Assembly: GCA_017484135.1 (NCBI GenBank)
Contig: JAFUTQ010000077.1
Coordinates: 1 to 33,057, forward strand
Source of the DNA: Lachnospiraceae bacterium
GTDB lineage: Bacteria > Bacillota > Clostridia > Lachnospirales > Lachnospiraceae
Reading direction: 5' to 3'
Length of the DNA stretch: 33,057 bases
Shown: one piece after another, positions 1 through 7,893 of the stretch
How positions within the stretch are numbered: the stretch's first letter is position 1
Layout: every line of letters starts with the position of its first letter
Position numbers and translations under genes: made by a program
The notes under the pieces: generated by a model
What the model was told of the DNA's origin: nothing
The model's input: only the letters and a program-made list of their open reading frames with translations
Database searches by the model: none

Positions 1-154
1 GGGTCAGGTTGGGGGTGCTTTGGTCATTCCGACGGAGCCGGCATTGACTCATTGCACAAAAAACGCATCGGAAAGCTAGCTTTTAGAAGTGGTTTCTTTC
101 GCAAAGGGTTCACATCGTTTCACGATGTGAACCAAAGCACCCCCAACCTGACCC
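1..154. repeat. Cloverleaf-type palindromic repeat, copy 1
   Basis: Bases 1-24 and 131-154 are a perfect 24-bp inverted repeat; the left edge may run past the window start. Inside are a degenerate TGCCGAC-type hairpin (about 25-48), a degraded CTTTGCAC-type hairpin (about 50-106) and a clean hairpin at 107-133 (GGTTCACATCG, loop TTTCA, CGATGTGAACC). The same modules in the same order occur in the copies at 5740 and 22601. It lies 15 bp past the spoVAE stop, so it could act as a transcription terminator there, although no T tract follows it in the direction of spoVAE transcription within the window. The arm sequence is not that of the other copies. I do not know a named family for it. Confidence 0.8.
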
Positions 155-169
155 CGGCAATCAACCACT

Positions 170-526
170 TCATTTTTTCATTTTCGGCTCAAATACCAGG
201 GATGCAAGGTATCCGAAAACCAAAGCCGCAGAAATTCCTACGGCACAGGCCGTAAAGCCACCCATAAAGATTCCGAGAAAGCCGTCTGTTGTGATGGCCT
301 CCCGAATTCCCTTAAACAGCGTATTACCAAATCCCAATAAGGGCACGGATGCTCCTGCGCCCGCAAAGTCGATAAACGGCTGATACACACCGATTGCGCC
401 AAGCACTGCACCGGAGCACACCAAAAGCACCATGATCCGTCCGGGCTGCATTTTGGTTTTTTCCATCAAAACCTGTACCAGCGCGCAGATCAATCCTCCA
501 ACCCAGAATGCGTTGAAATAATCCAT
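170..526 (-). CDS. spoVAE: Stage V sporulation protein AE (SpoVAEb type)
   Basis: A 118-aa integral membrane protein of the SpoVA complex, which moves dipicolinic acid (Ca-DPA) across the inner forespore membrane in sporulation and germination. The length fits the SpoVAE/AEb family. Several hydrophobic segments are visible, together with the motif AGAGASVPLLGFGN (about residues 55-68), which closely resembles GGAGALVPITGFAN in SpoVAC; the two are related proteins. The ATG follows a strong GAGGAGGAAC site that lies inside the last codons of spoVAD, and spoVAD ends 2 nt before the ATG, so the two are probably translationally coupled. Downstream lies a palindromic repeat. SpoVAEa and SpoVAF are not visible before the window edge. 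Confidence 0.93.
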   Translation of the reverse strand: MDYFNAFWVGGLICALVQVLMEKTKMQPGRIMVLLVCSGAVLGAIGVYQPFIDFAGAGASVPLLGFGNTLFKGIREAITTDGFLGIFMGGFTACAVGISAALVFGYLASLVFEPKMKK

Positions 527-528
527 AT

Positions 529-1542
529 TTATTGTTCCTCCTCTAATAATACTGCATGTGCAATTCCCGGGACACTCTTTCCCTCATTAAAACTGACCGT
601 CGAGAGCAACGCACCCGTAGGCACAAATAATACCTTTTTCCACTCGCCCTCCATCAGCTTCGGCAAAAAATACGCTGACAGGGTTGCCGCGCTGCAGCCG
701 CAGCCCGACCCGCCGGACTCCGTGCCCTGACGCTCCCGGTCATAAATCTCAATGCCGCAGTCCATATGCTGTTCGCTGATATCAAGCCCCTTTTCCTTCA
801 GCAAATCAAACAGGATCTCCTGCCCCACATATCCCAGATCCCCGGTAATGATGCGGTCATATTCCTGCGGATCACTGCCAAAATCCGCGAAATGCGCCGC
901 AATGGTATCACACGCCGCGGGTGCCATGGCAGCTCCCATATTCATGGAATCGCGAATCCCGTAGTCCACAATTCTTCCCGTGGTGATTCCGCTGATTTTT
1001 ACATGACTCTTTTTTGTGGACAGCACATACGCTCCGCTCCCCGTGACCGTCCAGGTGGAAGACATGGGCCGCTGATTTCCATATTCCAGCGGATAGCGAA
1101 ACTGCTTTTCCGCGCTTGCGAAATGACTGGAGGTAACGGCTACCACCTGTTCGGCATAGCCTGCCGCCACACTCATTGCACCCAGAGACATCGTCTCTCC
1201 CGCCGTAGAGCAGGCTCCATACACGCCAAAGTATGGAATTTCATAATTCTTTAGTCCAAAGGAGCTTGCGATACTCTGTCCCAGCAGGTCTCCTGAGAAA
1301 ATATACCGGATCTCCTCCGCTTTGAGTCCGGCCTTTCCAAGCGCCAGCACAACTGCTTCCTTTTGCAGTGTGCTCTCTGCCTCCTCCCAGGTATCACAGC
1401 CAAATTTGTCATCCTCCCCTACCATATCAAACAGCTCGCCCAGCGGTCCCTCTCCTTCTTTTTTCCCGACCACTGAGGCGGAGCTCAAAATAAAAGGAGC
1501 CTTCGAAAATCGGAGGCTCTGTTTTCCGATTGCATCAGACAT
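529..1542 (-). CDS. spoVAD: Stage V sporulation protein AD, DPA-binding subunit
   Basis: About 337 aa with a thiolase-like fold (family knowledge). In Bacillus SpoVAD is the subunit that binds dipicolinic acid. Recognised from family blocks such as FGVYGACSTAGE, YVLSTKKSHVKIS and GSGCGCSAA. I prefer the ATG at 1540-1542 to the in-frame ATG at 1546-1548: AAGGGAG lies 8 nt before the former and only 2 nt before the latter. A sigma-G-like promoter is centred about 50 bp upstream. In the usual spoVA operon spoVAC precedes it on the same strand; here spoVAC faces the other way and the two genes diverge. spoVAE follows with coupled translation. Confidence 0.94.
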   Translation of the reverse strand: MSDAIGKQSLRFSKAPFILSSASVVGKKEGEGPLGELFDMVGEDDKFGCDTWEEAESTLQKEAVVLALGKAGLKAEEIRYIFSGDLLGQSIASSFGLKNYEIPYFGVYGACSTAGETMSLGAMSVAAGYAEQVVAVTSSHFASAEKQFRYPLEYGNQRPMSSTWTVTGSGAYVLSTKKSHVKISGITTGRIVDYGIRDSMNMGAAMAPAACDTIAAHFADFGSDPQEYDRIITGDLGYVGQEILFDLLKEKGLDISEQHMDCGIEIYDRERQGTESGGSGCGCSAATLSAYFLPKLMEGEWKKVLFVPTGALLSTVSFNEGKSVPGIAHAVLLEEEQ

Positions 1543-1584
1543 TAGCATCTCTCCCTTTCAGCGTTTTTCATGTTTCTCAAAAGA

Positions 1585-1613
1585 TAGTATTCCTTTTTGG
1601 AAACGTTTTATGT
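1585..1613 (-). promoter_or_regulatory. Sigma-G-like promoter of spoVAD-spoVAE
   Basis: Reading the minus strand, the -35 element is ACATA (1609-1613), the spacer is 17 nt and the -10 element is AATACTA (1585-1591). The Bacillus sigma-G consensus is roughly GHATR, 17-18 nt, CATNHTA, so each box differs at its first base. The -10 box and spacing match those of the promoter upstream of spoVAA in this window. The forespore role is inferred from the gene it serves. It interleaves back-to-back with the spoVAC promoter. Confidence 0.6.
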
Positions 1614-1623
1614 AACGGCCAAC

Positions 1624-1652
1624 GCATAAAATTTCCAAAAAGACACATATTA
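1624..1652 (+). promoter_or_regulatory. Sigma-G-like promoter of spoVAC
   Basis: The -35 element is GCATA (1624-1628), the spacer is 17 nt and the -10 element is CATATTA (1646-1652); both boxes fit the Bacillus sigma-G consensus. Transcription would start near 1660, downstream of an in-frame ATG at 1653. That excludes the upstream ATG as a start and supports the start at 1680. Confidence 0.72.
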
Positions 1653-1679
1653 ATGAAAAAAGAAAGGAATATCATTGAT

Positions 1680-2138
1680 ATGAATGAAAAAGAACAGGAA
1701 GCATATAACGAATATGTCAAAGAAGTTACCCCCACCAAAAGTCTGCCGGTGCAGATGATCAAAGCCTTTGTGACTGGTGGACTGATCTGTCTTTTGGGAC
1801 AGGTCATTTTGAATATCTGCCAAGGAATGGGACTGGACCGTGATGCATCCTCTGCCTGGTGCAGTCTGATTCTGGTGTTTCTGAGTATTTTGCTTACCGG
1901 CTTTAATATTTATCCATCGATCACGAAGTTCGGAGGGGCAGGCGCGCTGGTTCCGATCACAGGCTTTGCCAATTCGGTTGCCGCTCCGGCAATTGAGTTT
2001 AAGAAAGAAGGACAGGTCTTTGGCATCGGCTGCAAGATCTTTACCATTGCGGGACCGGTCATTTTGTATGGGATCTTCACAAGCTGGATTCTCGGGCTGA
2101 TCTATTGGCTGTGGCAGACGTTTGCGGGAATGGGTTAG
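1680..2138 (+). CDS. spoVAC: Stage V sporulation protein AC
   Basis: A 152-aa inner-membrane SpoVA subunit (about 150 aa in Bacillus), reported in Bacillus to behave as a mechanosensitive channel in DPA release. It has hydrophobic helices and the family motif FGGAGALVPITGFANSV. The start is ATG 1680, 11 nt after AGAAAGGA and downstream of the sigma-G-like promoter; in-frame ATGs at 1530 and 1653 lie upstream of the predicted transcript. It sits on the plus strand while every other spoVA gene here is on the minus strand, so it is transcribed alone from its own promoter. It ends directly at a 105-bp hairpin with a T tract, which it shares convergently with the chemotaxis receptor. Confidence 0.94.
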   Translation: MNEKEQEAYNEYVKEVTPTKSLPVQMIKAFVTGGLICLLGQVILNICQGMGLDRDASSAWCSLILVFLSILLTGFNIYPSITKFGGAGALVPITGFANSVAAPAIEFKKEGQVFGIGCKIFTIAGPVILYGIFTSWILGLIYWLWQTFAGMG

Positions 2139-2140
2139 GA

Positions 2141-2252
2141 GGGGGATGCAGGGGAAAAGGGAGAGAAAACGAGATGAAAGGTTCACATCGTTTCACGATG
2201 TGAACCTTTCATCTCGGTTTCTCTCCCTTTTCCCCTGCATCCCCCAGTTTTT
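2141..2252 (+). terminator. 105-bp near-perfect hairpin with T tract (palindromic repeat, simple copy)
   Basis: Bases 2141-2190 and 2196-2245 are complementary at 49 of 50 positions around the loop TTTCA, followed by AG and seven T residues. The apex is the same TTCACATCG / CGATGTGAA hairpin found in the cloverleaf repeats, but the other two internal hairpins are missing and the outer arm is unique. It starts 2 bp after the spoVAC stop and should terminate spoVAC. On the opposite strand it lies 15 bp beyond the mcp stop, without a T tract on that side. Confidence 0.85.
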
Positions 2253-2259
2253 TTCACAT

Positions 2260-4332
2260 TTACACCTTAAAGATACTTACCGACGCATCCAGATCCTCTG
2301 CATCCGTCTGCAGCTGTTTTACCGCATCGTTCAGCACATGCACGGCCGACAGCTGTTTCTCTGTACTTTTGCTCAGCTCACTGGACGCCGCCTCTGTCTC
2401 ATTAGACGTTGCGGAAATGCTTTCAATCGCAGCCAGTGTATCATTCTTTGCCAGCTCAATTCCACGCACACTGTCCGTGATTTTTGCCACATCCTGTGTC
2501 AGCGCTTCTACCTGTGACTTGATATCCTCAAATACCGCAACCGTATTGTCCAATGCCTCGGTCTGGTATGCCACGCTTGCCTCGGCATCTCCGGCCGTTT
2601 GGATCGTATCCTGCATCCTTCCCTGAATATGCTCAATAATCTCACCGATTCTGGAAGCAGCCTTCCCTGACTCCTCCGCCAGCTTTCGAATCTCATCCGA
2701 TACCACGGCAAAGCCCCGTCCTGCTTCTCCGGCTCTGGCCGCCTCAATGGACGCATTCAATGACAGAAGGTTCGTTTCCTCCGCAATATCATTGATCGTG
2801 CTGATAATACTGTTAATTCCTAACGTTTCCTTACTCAGATCGGAAATCTCAGCAATAATTGTCTCTGTTACCTTAATGGTATCCTGTACCTTATTCGAAA
2901 GATCCGCAACGATAATCTCTCCGTTTTCCACCGACTGTCCGGTCGCTATGGCCAGCTTGTTGATCTCCTCTGTATTGGAGTGCACTTCGGTAATTTTGTC
3001 CGCAAGTCCGTTCATCTGCTGCAGACACTCATCGGTATCCACCGACTGCTGGGAAATTCCGGCGTTGATATGTCCCACCGCCTCATTAATATTCTGAGTA
3101 ACATCCATCAAAAGCTCGGAGTTGGAATTTACCTGTACCGCCGAATCCGACACATGGTCACTGACATTTGTCATTTTCACAATCAGCTGCTTCATGCTTC
3201 CGATCATATTGGTAATACTGCCGGACAGAATCCGGAACTCATCCTTGCGCTTCATGCTGATGGTTCCCGTCAAATCTCCGTCGGAGGTCTGCTTTAATAC
3301 CCGGTTGACCCTCCGGATCGCCATAGAAATTCCGCTTGCCAGCACCGAGCCCACCACAATCGCGATCACCGCGCAGATCGCCACGGCAACCAGCGTATAC
3401 ACCAGAATGGAGCGCGCACCTGCCACAATCTCACTCTGGGGCACCAGTGCGCAGACCATCATGCCGGATTCCTCCAGCTTAGCATAGGAAAACAGATAAT
3501 CCTTTCCGTCATACGTCACTTCGGTGTATCCGTTTTGTGCATCTCCCTCGTTTGCTTTCTGATAAAAATCCGTATCGGAAAACCGAATGTCCAGATCGCC
3601 GCTGAGGATCTGCGTACCATCCTCCAGCACAAAGCCTGTAACAGACTGATCTGTAATCTGATCATCATCCAGAATGTTCTGAATAAAGCTTGTTTTCACA
3701 TCGATGATAATATATCCCACCGGTTTGTTATTCGTGTTCCGCAGGATGGAAACCAGTGACATCGCATACTCATCAGGGTTAAAGCCCGACAACTCGTCAA
3801 TGGACGGATGGCTGCTGAGCCAGACCGAGCCTGCTCCGATGTGCTCCTCCACATATTTGCCTTCGTCAGATTCTAAAAATGTATTGTAATAATCTCCCTT
3901 CAAAACGCCCATGTCACTGCAGGTAGTCCCGGTGCTCGCGACGATGAAAATATGATCAATATAAGTATCCGCGGTAGACTCATTGCTGACCGCGAGCTTT
4001 GCAGCCATGAGATCGGACTCTTTTTTATTATCCGTCCCGGAGTAATATGCATACACAGACTGATTTACCGACAGGCGGGTCGCCATCAGCTTGATATTTT
4101 CAAATCCCAGATCCAAGTACTCACCGAGAGTGGTCACGCTGGTATTGGCAGAATCCGTGTAGGCCGTATTCAGCGCATTGCTGGACTGAACATAGATGAA
4201 CAATCCGACCATAACAAACAAAATTACCGGTAGTAAAAAGGCTCCGATCAGTTTTGTCTGGATTCCATTGATTCCCACGGAAACACTTTTATTGCTTGTT
4301 GAATCCTTTGACTTTTTTCCCTTACCTGCCAT
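2260..4332 (-). CDS. Methyl-accepting chemotaxis protein
   Basis: A 690-aa transmembrane chemoreceptor that signals to CheW/CheA. A charged N-terminal tail (1-25) precedes TM1 (about 28-48), an extracellular dCache-like ligand domain (about 50-305), TM2 (about 307-333), HAMP (about 334-386) and a cytoplasmic coiled-coil signalling domain. The hairpin tip is highly conserved ([20 protein letters not shown] within about 516-535, then [18 protein letters not shown]). The ligand is unknown. No CheR-binding pentapeptide is visible at the C-terminus. It has its own sigma-A-like promoter and sits inside what is normally a continuous spoVA operon, so its position, not its sequence, is odd. Confidence 0.95.
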   Translation of the reverse strand: MAGKGKKSKDSTSNKSVSVGINGIQTKLIGAFLLPVILFVMVGLFIYVQSSNALNTAYTDSANTSVTTLGEYLDLGFENIKLMATRLSVNQSVYAYYSGTDNKKESDLMAAKLAVSNESTADTYIDHIFIVASTGTTCSDMGVLKGDYYNTFLESDEGKYVEEHIGAGSVWLSSHPSIDELSGFNPDEYAMSLVSILRNTNNKPVGYIIIDVKTSFIQNILDDDQITDQSVTGFVLEDGTQILSGDLDIRFSDTDFYQKANEGDAQNGYTEVTYDGKDYLFSYAKLEESGMMVCALVPQSEIVAGARSILVYTLVAVAICAVIAIVVGSVLASGISMAIRRVNRVLKQTSDGDLTGTISMKRKDEFRILSGSITNMIGSMKQLIVKMTNVSDHVSDSAVQVNSNSELLMDVTQNINEAVGHINAGISQQSVDTDECLQQMNGLADKITEVHSNTEEINKLAIATGQSVENGEIIVADLSNKVQDTIKVTETIIAEISDLSKETLGINSIISTINDIAEETNLLSLNASIEAARAGEAGRGFAVVSDEIRKLAEESGKAASRIGEIIEHIQGRMQDTIQTAGDAEASVAYQTEALDNTVAVFEDIKSQVEALTQDVAKITDSVRGIELAKNDTLAAIESISATSNETEAASSELSKSTEKQLSAVHVLNDAVKQLQTDAEDLDASVSIFKV

Positions 4333-4377
4333 AGACTGCCCTGTTCTCCTTCGCGTAAGTTACAAACTACTGTGAAA

Positions 4378-4406
4378 AGTGTAACATATTTTGCGAGGCA
4401 GCGCAA
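4378..4406 (-). promoter_or_regulatory. Sigma-A-like promoter of the chemoreceptor gene
   Basis: On the minus strand the elements are TTGCGC (4401-4406), 17 nt, TACACT (4378-4383), ending about 45 bp upstream of the mcp ATG. Each box matches consensus at four of six positions. No flagellar sigma-28 pattern was seen. Confidence 0.45.
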
Positions 4407-4458
4407 GTGGTTGACCGGATTGCCCACGAAATTGCCATATAATATCAACGGGACGCTG

Positions 4459-4884
4459 CTAGGACGAGATCCCATGGAAGAAAAAGTAAAGCGAGCCCAC
4501 CGCCTTTCCCAATGCCATGCTGAGCATCAGAATCCACATGCCGGTGCGGATTTTGAGGCGGTGAAACAAAATCGGAAATGCTTTTAAGATTTCTGCCAAC
4601 GCTACCGCAATACACCCCACAAAAAGTCCCACACAGACACCATAAATTACCAGAAAGACGTGTCCTAAGGGCAGTCTCATCTGCAAGAAAACCGTGAGCA
4701 CATTTCCCGCAATGATTCCCAGAATGATGATATTTTCATATAAAAGCACATGCGCGGCGGTGTGACTTTTTCCGATCATCCGGGGAATGATCTTTAAGAT
4801 CGTGAGAAATGCTGTCACACCGGATGCTGCGGCTGCTCCCGCGGCTGCTCCGCACAAGACCAGAAACAAATGCTCAGTCCACAT
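4459..4884 (-). CDS. spoVAB: Stage V sporulation protein AB
   Basis: A 141-aa membrane protein, the same length as Bacillus SpoVAB. It is recognised by the order of segments: ASGVTAFLTILKIIPRMI near the N-terminus, then LYENIIILGIIAGNV, then VGCIAVALAEILKAFPIL, then a hydrophobic C-terminal helix. It belongs to the SpoVA system; its own activity is not established. The start ATG at 4882-4884 is 11 nt after GAGGAGG and overlaps the end of spoVAA by 11 nt; an in-frame ATG at 4911 has no better site. In the usual gene order spoVAC follows directly; here the next gene downstream is an unrelated chemoreceptor. Confidence 0.92.
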   Translation of the reverse strand: MWTEHLFLVLCGAAAGAAAASGVTAFLTILKIIPRMIGKSHTAAHVLLYENIIILGIIAGNVLTVFLQMRLPLGHVFLVIYGVCVGLFVGCIAVALAEILKAFPILFHRLKIRTGMWILMLSMALGKAVGSLYFFFHGISS

Positions 4885-5530
4885 CGATTGTCCTGCCTCC
4901 TCTCTGGGCATTTTCGATCAGCGTGGCATCTGCATCCTTTTCATAATTTCTCATCTCCACAGCAATCGGCGTGGGATCCGTACTCAGCTTGTATTTTCCG
5001 AAATGATTAAAAAACAGCAGCACGCCGATGGGTAATCCGATACAATAGCTGATTTCCAATTCCGTAAAGCCGTTTGATTCCTGCCCGAGTACTTGCCGGT
5101 AAATGTTTCCAAACAGCTCTGTGATGGAAATATCATTGTTAAACGCCATGATCGCAAAGGCCGCGCCAAAAAATACAATTACGCAAAGTGCTGCCAGCTT
5201 GAGCCATTCCACCACCTTTTTTTCCCCTGTTCCCGGATCATAACGGACAATAAAATCGGCTTCTCCAAGATTTTCCACATCAACATCCGGAAATTCCTCT
5301 TGAATCTGACGGATAACCGCCATCACCGAAAAAGTTTGCAGTATTTCTCCCTTTTTTCGCTTTTTTTCGGAGAATGTCTGAAAATAATAAATCTGTAATT
5401 GCATCAATTCCCGCAGAATCTTGCTGTCCGAACAAGTCAGCGTCCCGATATCCTTCAGGCATACCCGCGGCTGCGATACAAGTGCGCTTTGCTCGATCTT
5501 CAGATAAAGCGTTGCCTTTTTCCCGCTCAT
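4874..5530 (-). CDS. spoVAA: Stage V sporulation protein AA
   Basis: About 218 aa. The N-terminal half is soluble (YLKIEQSALVSQPRVCLKDI, a SpoVAA-N type domain). Two hydrophobic helices follow at about residues 112-127 and 158-173, then a charged C-terminal tail. It is a SpoVA component of the forespore inner membrane. I chose ATG 5528-5530 because it overlaps the stop of the preceding small ORF as ATGA and lies 11 nt after AGGAG. An in-frame GTG at 5534-5536 (5 nt after AGGAG) is a real alternative, while the GTG at 5540-5542 touches the AGGA and is unlikely. It overlaps spoVAB downstream. Confidence 0.9.
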   Translation of the reverse strand: MSGKKATLYLKIEQSALVSQPRVCLKDIGTLTCSDSKILRELMQLQIYYFQTFSEKKRKKGEILQTFSVMAVIRQIQEEFPDVDVENLGEADFIVRYDPGTGEKKVVEWLKLAALCVIVFFGAAFAIMAFNNDISITELFGNIYRQVLGQESNGFTELEISYCIGLPIGVLLFFNHFGKYKLSTDPTPIAVEMRNYEKDADATLIENAQRGGRTIDVD

Positions 5531-5685
5531 CCGCACATACACTCCTGGATCTTATTTTTCACAAACGCAGCGGTATCGTGCATCTGCCCGTTTTTTCCTG
5601 CAGTGGTCATATAATAAAAGACTGCCCCCGCAATCGCTACAATTAAAAATGATACCAGCCATATCCGATAGGTTTTTGTTTTCAT
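5527..5685 (-). CDS. 52-aa single-pass membrane protein, first gene of the spoVAA-spoVAB operon
   Basis: A short ORF beginning MKTKTYRIWLVSFLIVAIAG, with one predicted N-terminal membrane helix (about residues 8-25), a soluble tail with a basic and acidic mix, and a C-terminus ending QECMCG. Support for a real gene: a perfect AGGAGG 9 nt before the ATG, a sigma-G-like promoter directly upstream, and a stop codon that overlaps the spoVAA start as ATGA. I recognise no family; Bacillus spoVA has no such gene that I know of. The CxC pair near the C-terminus could bind metal or form disulphides, but that is speculation. Confidence 0.75.
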   Translation of the reverse strand: MKTKTYRIWLVSFLIVAIAGAVFYYMTTAGKNGQMHDTAAFVKNKIQECMCG

Positions 5686-5712
5686 ATGCTGTTACCTCCT
5701 GTTTTTTATTTG

Positions 5713-5741
5713 TAGTATTTTCTGTTTTCTGAAATTTATGC
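5713..5741 (-). promoter_or_regulatory. Sigma-G-like promoter of the small ORF-spoVAA-spoVAB operon
   Basis: On the minus strand the elements are GCATA (5737-5741), a 17-nt spacer and AATACTA (5713-5719). The first box fits the Bacillus sigma-G consensus; the -10 differs only in its first base and matches that of spoVAD. Transcription would begin near 5706, just before AGGAGGTAA at 5692-5700. The outer arm of the palindromic repeat begins at 5740, touching the -35 box. Confidence 0.68.
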
Positions 5742-5988
5742 GAAAACATGATTTGCGGGTTACAAGGTCATGCCGACGCAGTCGGCATTGACTCTTTGCA
5801 CAAAAATGTCAGGGAAATGCTAGCATTCCCCTGACATTTCTTGCGCAAAGGGTTCACATCGTTTAAGGCATCGGTACGCGCCGCGCTGCGTCACCTGCCA
5901 AGTCGTCGGAAGCCATTTTGAAATGAGCTTCGCTCATTGGGCTTCCTCCTACGATGTGAACCTTGTAACCCGCAAATCATTTTTTCGC
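5740..5988. repeat. Cloverleaf-type palindromic repeat, copy 2, with enlarged loop
   Basis: The outer arms 5740-5767 and 5961-5988 match at 27 of 28 positions (20 perfect at 5748-5767/5961-5980). Inside are a hairpin ATGCCGAC/GTCGGCAT (5770-5788), a long hairpin 5794-5850 built on CTTTGCAC and GCGCAAAG with a GTCAGGG/CCCTGAC core, and GGTTCACATCG (5851-5861) paired with CGATGTGAACC (5952-5962). The last hairpin has a 90-nt loop where other copies have 5 nt, and that loop contains its own GGAAGCC...GGCTTCC hairpin. The element separates the 3' end of the butyrate operon from the sigma-G promoter of the spoVAA operon. Confidence 0.88.
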
Positions 5989-6017
5989 GAAAAAAACTTT
6001 ATTTCTTATTCCAGATT

Positions 6018-7064
6018 TTAGATCGCTTCCTTCAGCGCCTTTGTCAAAGCCGGAACAATCTTGTTCAGATCTCCTACCAGACCGTAGTCTGCCACATCAA
6101 AGATCGGAGCGTCCTCATCCTTGTTGATGGCTACGATCAGATCGGAATCCTCCATACCAGCCACATGCTGGATAGCTCCGGAGATACCGATTGCAAAGTA
6201 AATCTGCGGACGAACGGTTTTTCCGGTCTGTCCTACCTGCAGGTCAACCGGCTGCCAGCCGTTCTCTACGACTGCACGGGAGCAGCTTACAGTTCCGCCG
6301 AGCACCTCTGCCAGCTCCTCTAAAAGCTTGAAGTTCTCCTTTGAGCCTACCCCGCGGCCGCCGGATACAAGAATCTTTGCATCCATGATGTTGGCCGTAT
6401 TCTTCACTGCCTTTACAATGTCCAGAATCTCTACATAGCGGTTATCCGGCGTAAATCCGGGATTAAATTCAATGACATTTGCTTTTGCACCCTTGTTCGG
6501 TGTAATCTTCTGCATCACACCCGGACGCACGGTAGCCATCTGCGGACGGTTATCCGGGCAGGCAATCGTAGCGATGGTATTTCCGCCAAATGCCGGACGC
6601 GTCATCAACAGCTGATTGTGCTTCTGCTCCTGATTCGGAATCGGATTGAGCGGGAAATCCCCGATTTCAAGCACCGTACAGTCTGCGGTAAGTCCGGTCT
6701 GTACTCTCGCGGAAACGGTCGGTCCCAGATCACGTCCGATTGCGGTTGCGCCTACCAGCACGATCTCCGGCTTATACTCGTTGATCACGGATGCCAGTGC
6801 ATGCGCATACGGCTCGGTCCGGTAATTCTTTAACTCCGGATCGTCCACTACGATGACCTTGTCTGCGCCATACTCTGCCAGCTCGTCAGCCAGTCCTTTG
6901 ATCTCAGAGCCAAGCAGCACCGCAGTCACCTCTGTATTTAACTTCTCTGCCAATTCTTTTCCCTTGCCCAGCAGCTCAAACGCAACGCCATTCAATACAT
7001 TGTCCACCTGCTGTGCAAAGACAAATACTCCTTTATACTCTTCTAAGCCCATTTTATTCACCAC
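6018..7064 (-). CDS. etfA: Electron transfer flavoprotein, alpha subunit
   Basis: About 348 aa. EtfA pairs with EtfB and butyryl-CoA dehydrogenase. In clostridia this complex bifurcates electrons from NADH to crotonyl-CoA and ferredoxin (family knowledge). The N-terminal half is the alpha/beta domain. The C-terminal half is the FAD domain, seen as [18 protein letters not shown], then [20 protein letters not shown] and [20 protein letters not shown]. The start is a GTG. Two consecutive GTG codons (7062-7064 and 7059-7061) are possible, and AAGGA is better spaced for the second; ATG 7050-7052 is too far away. It is last in the operon, 15 nt after etfB, and is followed by the palindromic repeat, which may terminate the transcript. 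Confidence 0.95.
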   Translation of the reverse strand: MVNKMGLEEYKGVFVFAQQVDNVLNGVAFELLGKGKELAEKLNTEVTAVLLGSEIKGLADELAEYGADKVIVVDDPELKNYRTEPYAHALASVINEYKPEIVLVGATAIGRDLGPTVSARVQTGLTADCTVLEIGDFPLNPIPNQEQKHNQLLMTRPAFGGNTIATIACPDNRPQMATVRPGVMQKITPNKGAKANVIEFNPGFTPDNRYVEILDIVKAVKNTANIMDAKILVSGGRGVGSKENFKLLEELAEVLGGTVSCSRAVVENGWQPVDLQVGQTGKTVRPQIYFAIGISGAIQHVAGMEDSDLIVAINKDEDAPIFDVADYGLVGDLNKIVPALTKALKEAI

Positions 7065-7079
7065 TTTTCCTTTTTCTTT

Positions 7080-7862
7080 TTAGATGATATGCTTCTCTTT
7101 GAATTTGCCCATTAAATAGGCAACTGCCTCGTCGGTATCCAAAACAACCTTTTCGCCGGCGCCCTTGCGCACCTTGTCGGAAGCCTTTGCGATCTTGGTC
7201 GGTGAGCCTTTCAGACCAAGGTTGGAATCGTCCACATCCACCAGATTGGCTCTGCCCCATACGGTCACTTCCTGCTCCAGTGCGTCAAAGATTCCGCCCG
7301 GTGTCATATAACGCGGCTCGTTTAACTCAGACAATGCGGTAATCAGACACGGCATCTGCGCCTTCAGTACATGGTAGCCGTCTTCATACTGACGCTGTAC
7401 CACCACGCTGTTGCCTTCTACCTTGATATCCTGCGCATAAGAGATGACCGGAAGTCCCAGATGCTCTGCGATCTGCGGACCAACCTGAGCCGTATCTCCG
7501 TCAATCGCCTGACGACCTGTGATGATGAGATCATATTCCAGATTGCGGATTGCTCCGGCGATGGTGGTAGAGGTTGCCCATGTATCGGCACCGCCCAGCA
7601 CACGGTCGGTCACAAGGATTCCCTTGTCCGCACCCATTGCCAGTGCCTCGCGAAGCACATCGTCTGCCTTCGGCAGTCCCATGGTCAGTACCGTTACCTC
7701 TGCGCCGTATTCATCCTTTAATTTCAATGCTGCCTCCAGACCGGCCTTATCATCCGGGTTCATGATGGTCAGCATTGCAGCTCTGTCCAACGTACCGTCG
7801 GGATTAAATTTTACTCCGCCCTTTGTATCCGGTACCTGCTTTACACATACAATTATTTTCAC
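7080..7862 (-). CDS. etfB: Electron transfer flavoprotein, beta subunit
   Basis: A 260-aa beta subunit, starting at GTG 7860-7862, 9 nt after AAGGAG. Family features include MKIIVCVKQVPDTKG at the N-terminus, GADKGILVTDRVLGGADTWA, and the segment LIITGRQAIDGDTAQVGPQI with the ETF beta signature region. In bifurcating ETFs this subunit carries the FAD that receives electrons from NADH (family knowledge). It sits between bcd (31 nt upstream) and etfA (15 nt downstream) in the butyrate operon, the usual etfB-etfA order. Confidence 0.95.
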   Translation of the reverse strand: MKIIVCVKQVPDTKGGVKFNPDGTLDRAAMLTIMNPDDKAGLEAALKLKDEYGAEVTVLTMGLPKADDVLREALAMGADKGILVTDRVLGGADTWATSTTIAGAIRNLEYDLIITGRQAIDGDTAQVGPQIAEHLGLPVISYAQDIKVEGNSVVVQRQYEDGYHVLKAQMPCLITALSELNEPRYMTPGGIFDALEQEVTVWGRANLVDVDDSNLGLKGSPTKIAKASDKVRKGAGEKVVLDTDEAVAYLMGKFKEKHII

Positions 7863-7893
7863 GGTTTTTCACTCCTTATTTTTGAATTTCATC

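Noticed and set aside
1-154. The palindromic repeats considered as insertion sequences or standard MITEs
   Set aside because: No transposase in the window, no obvious target-site duplication, and the terminal arms differ between copies. A non-autonomous element moved by a distant enzyme cannot be excluded.
1530-1679. Upstream in-frame ATGs (1530, 1653) as spoVAC starts
   Set aside because: They lie upstream of the predicted sigma-G transcription start and lack a ribosome site; the protein from 1680 has the family length.
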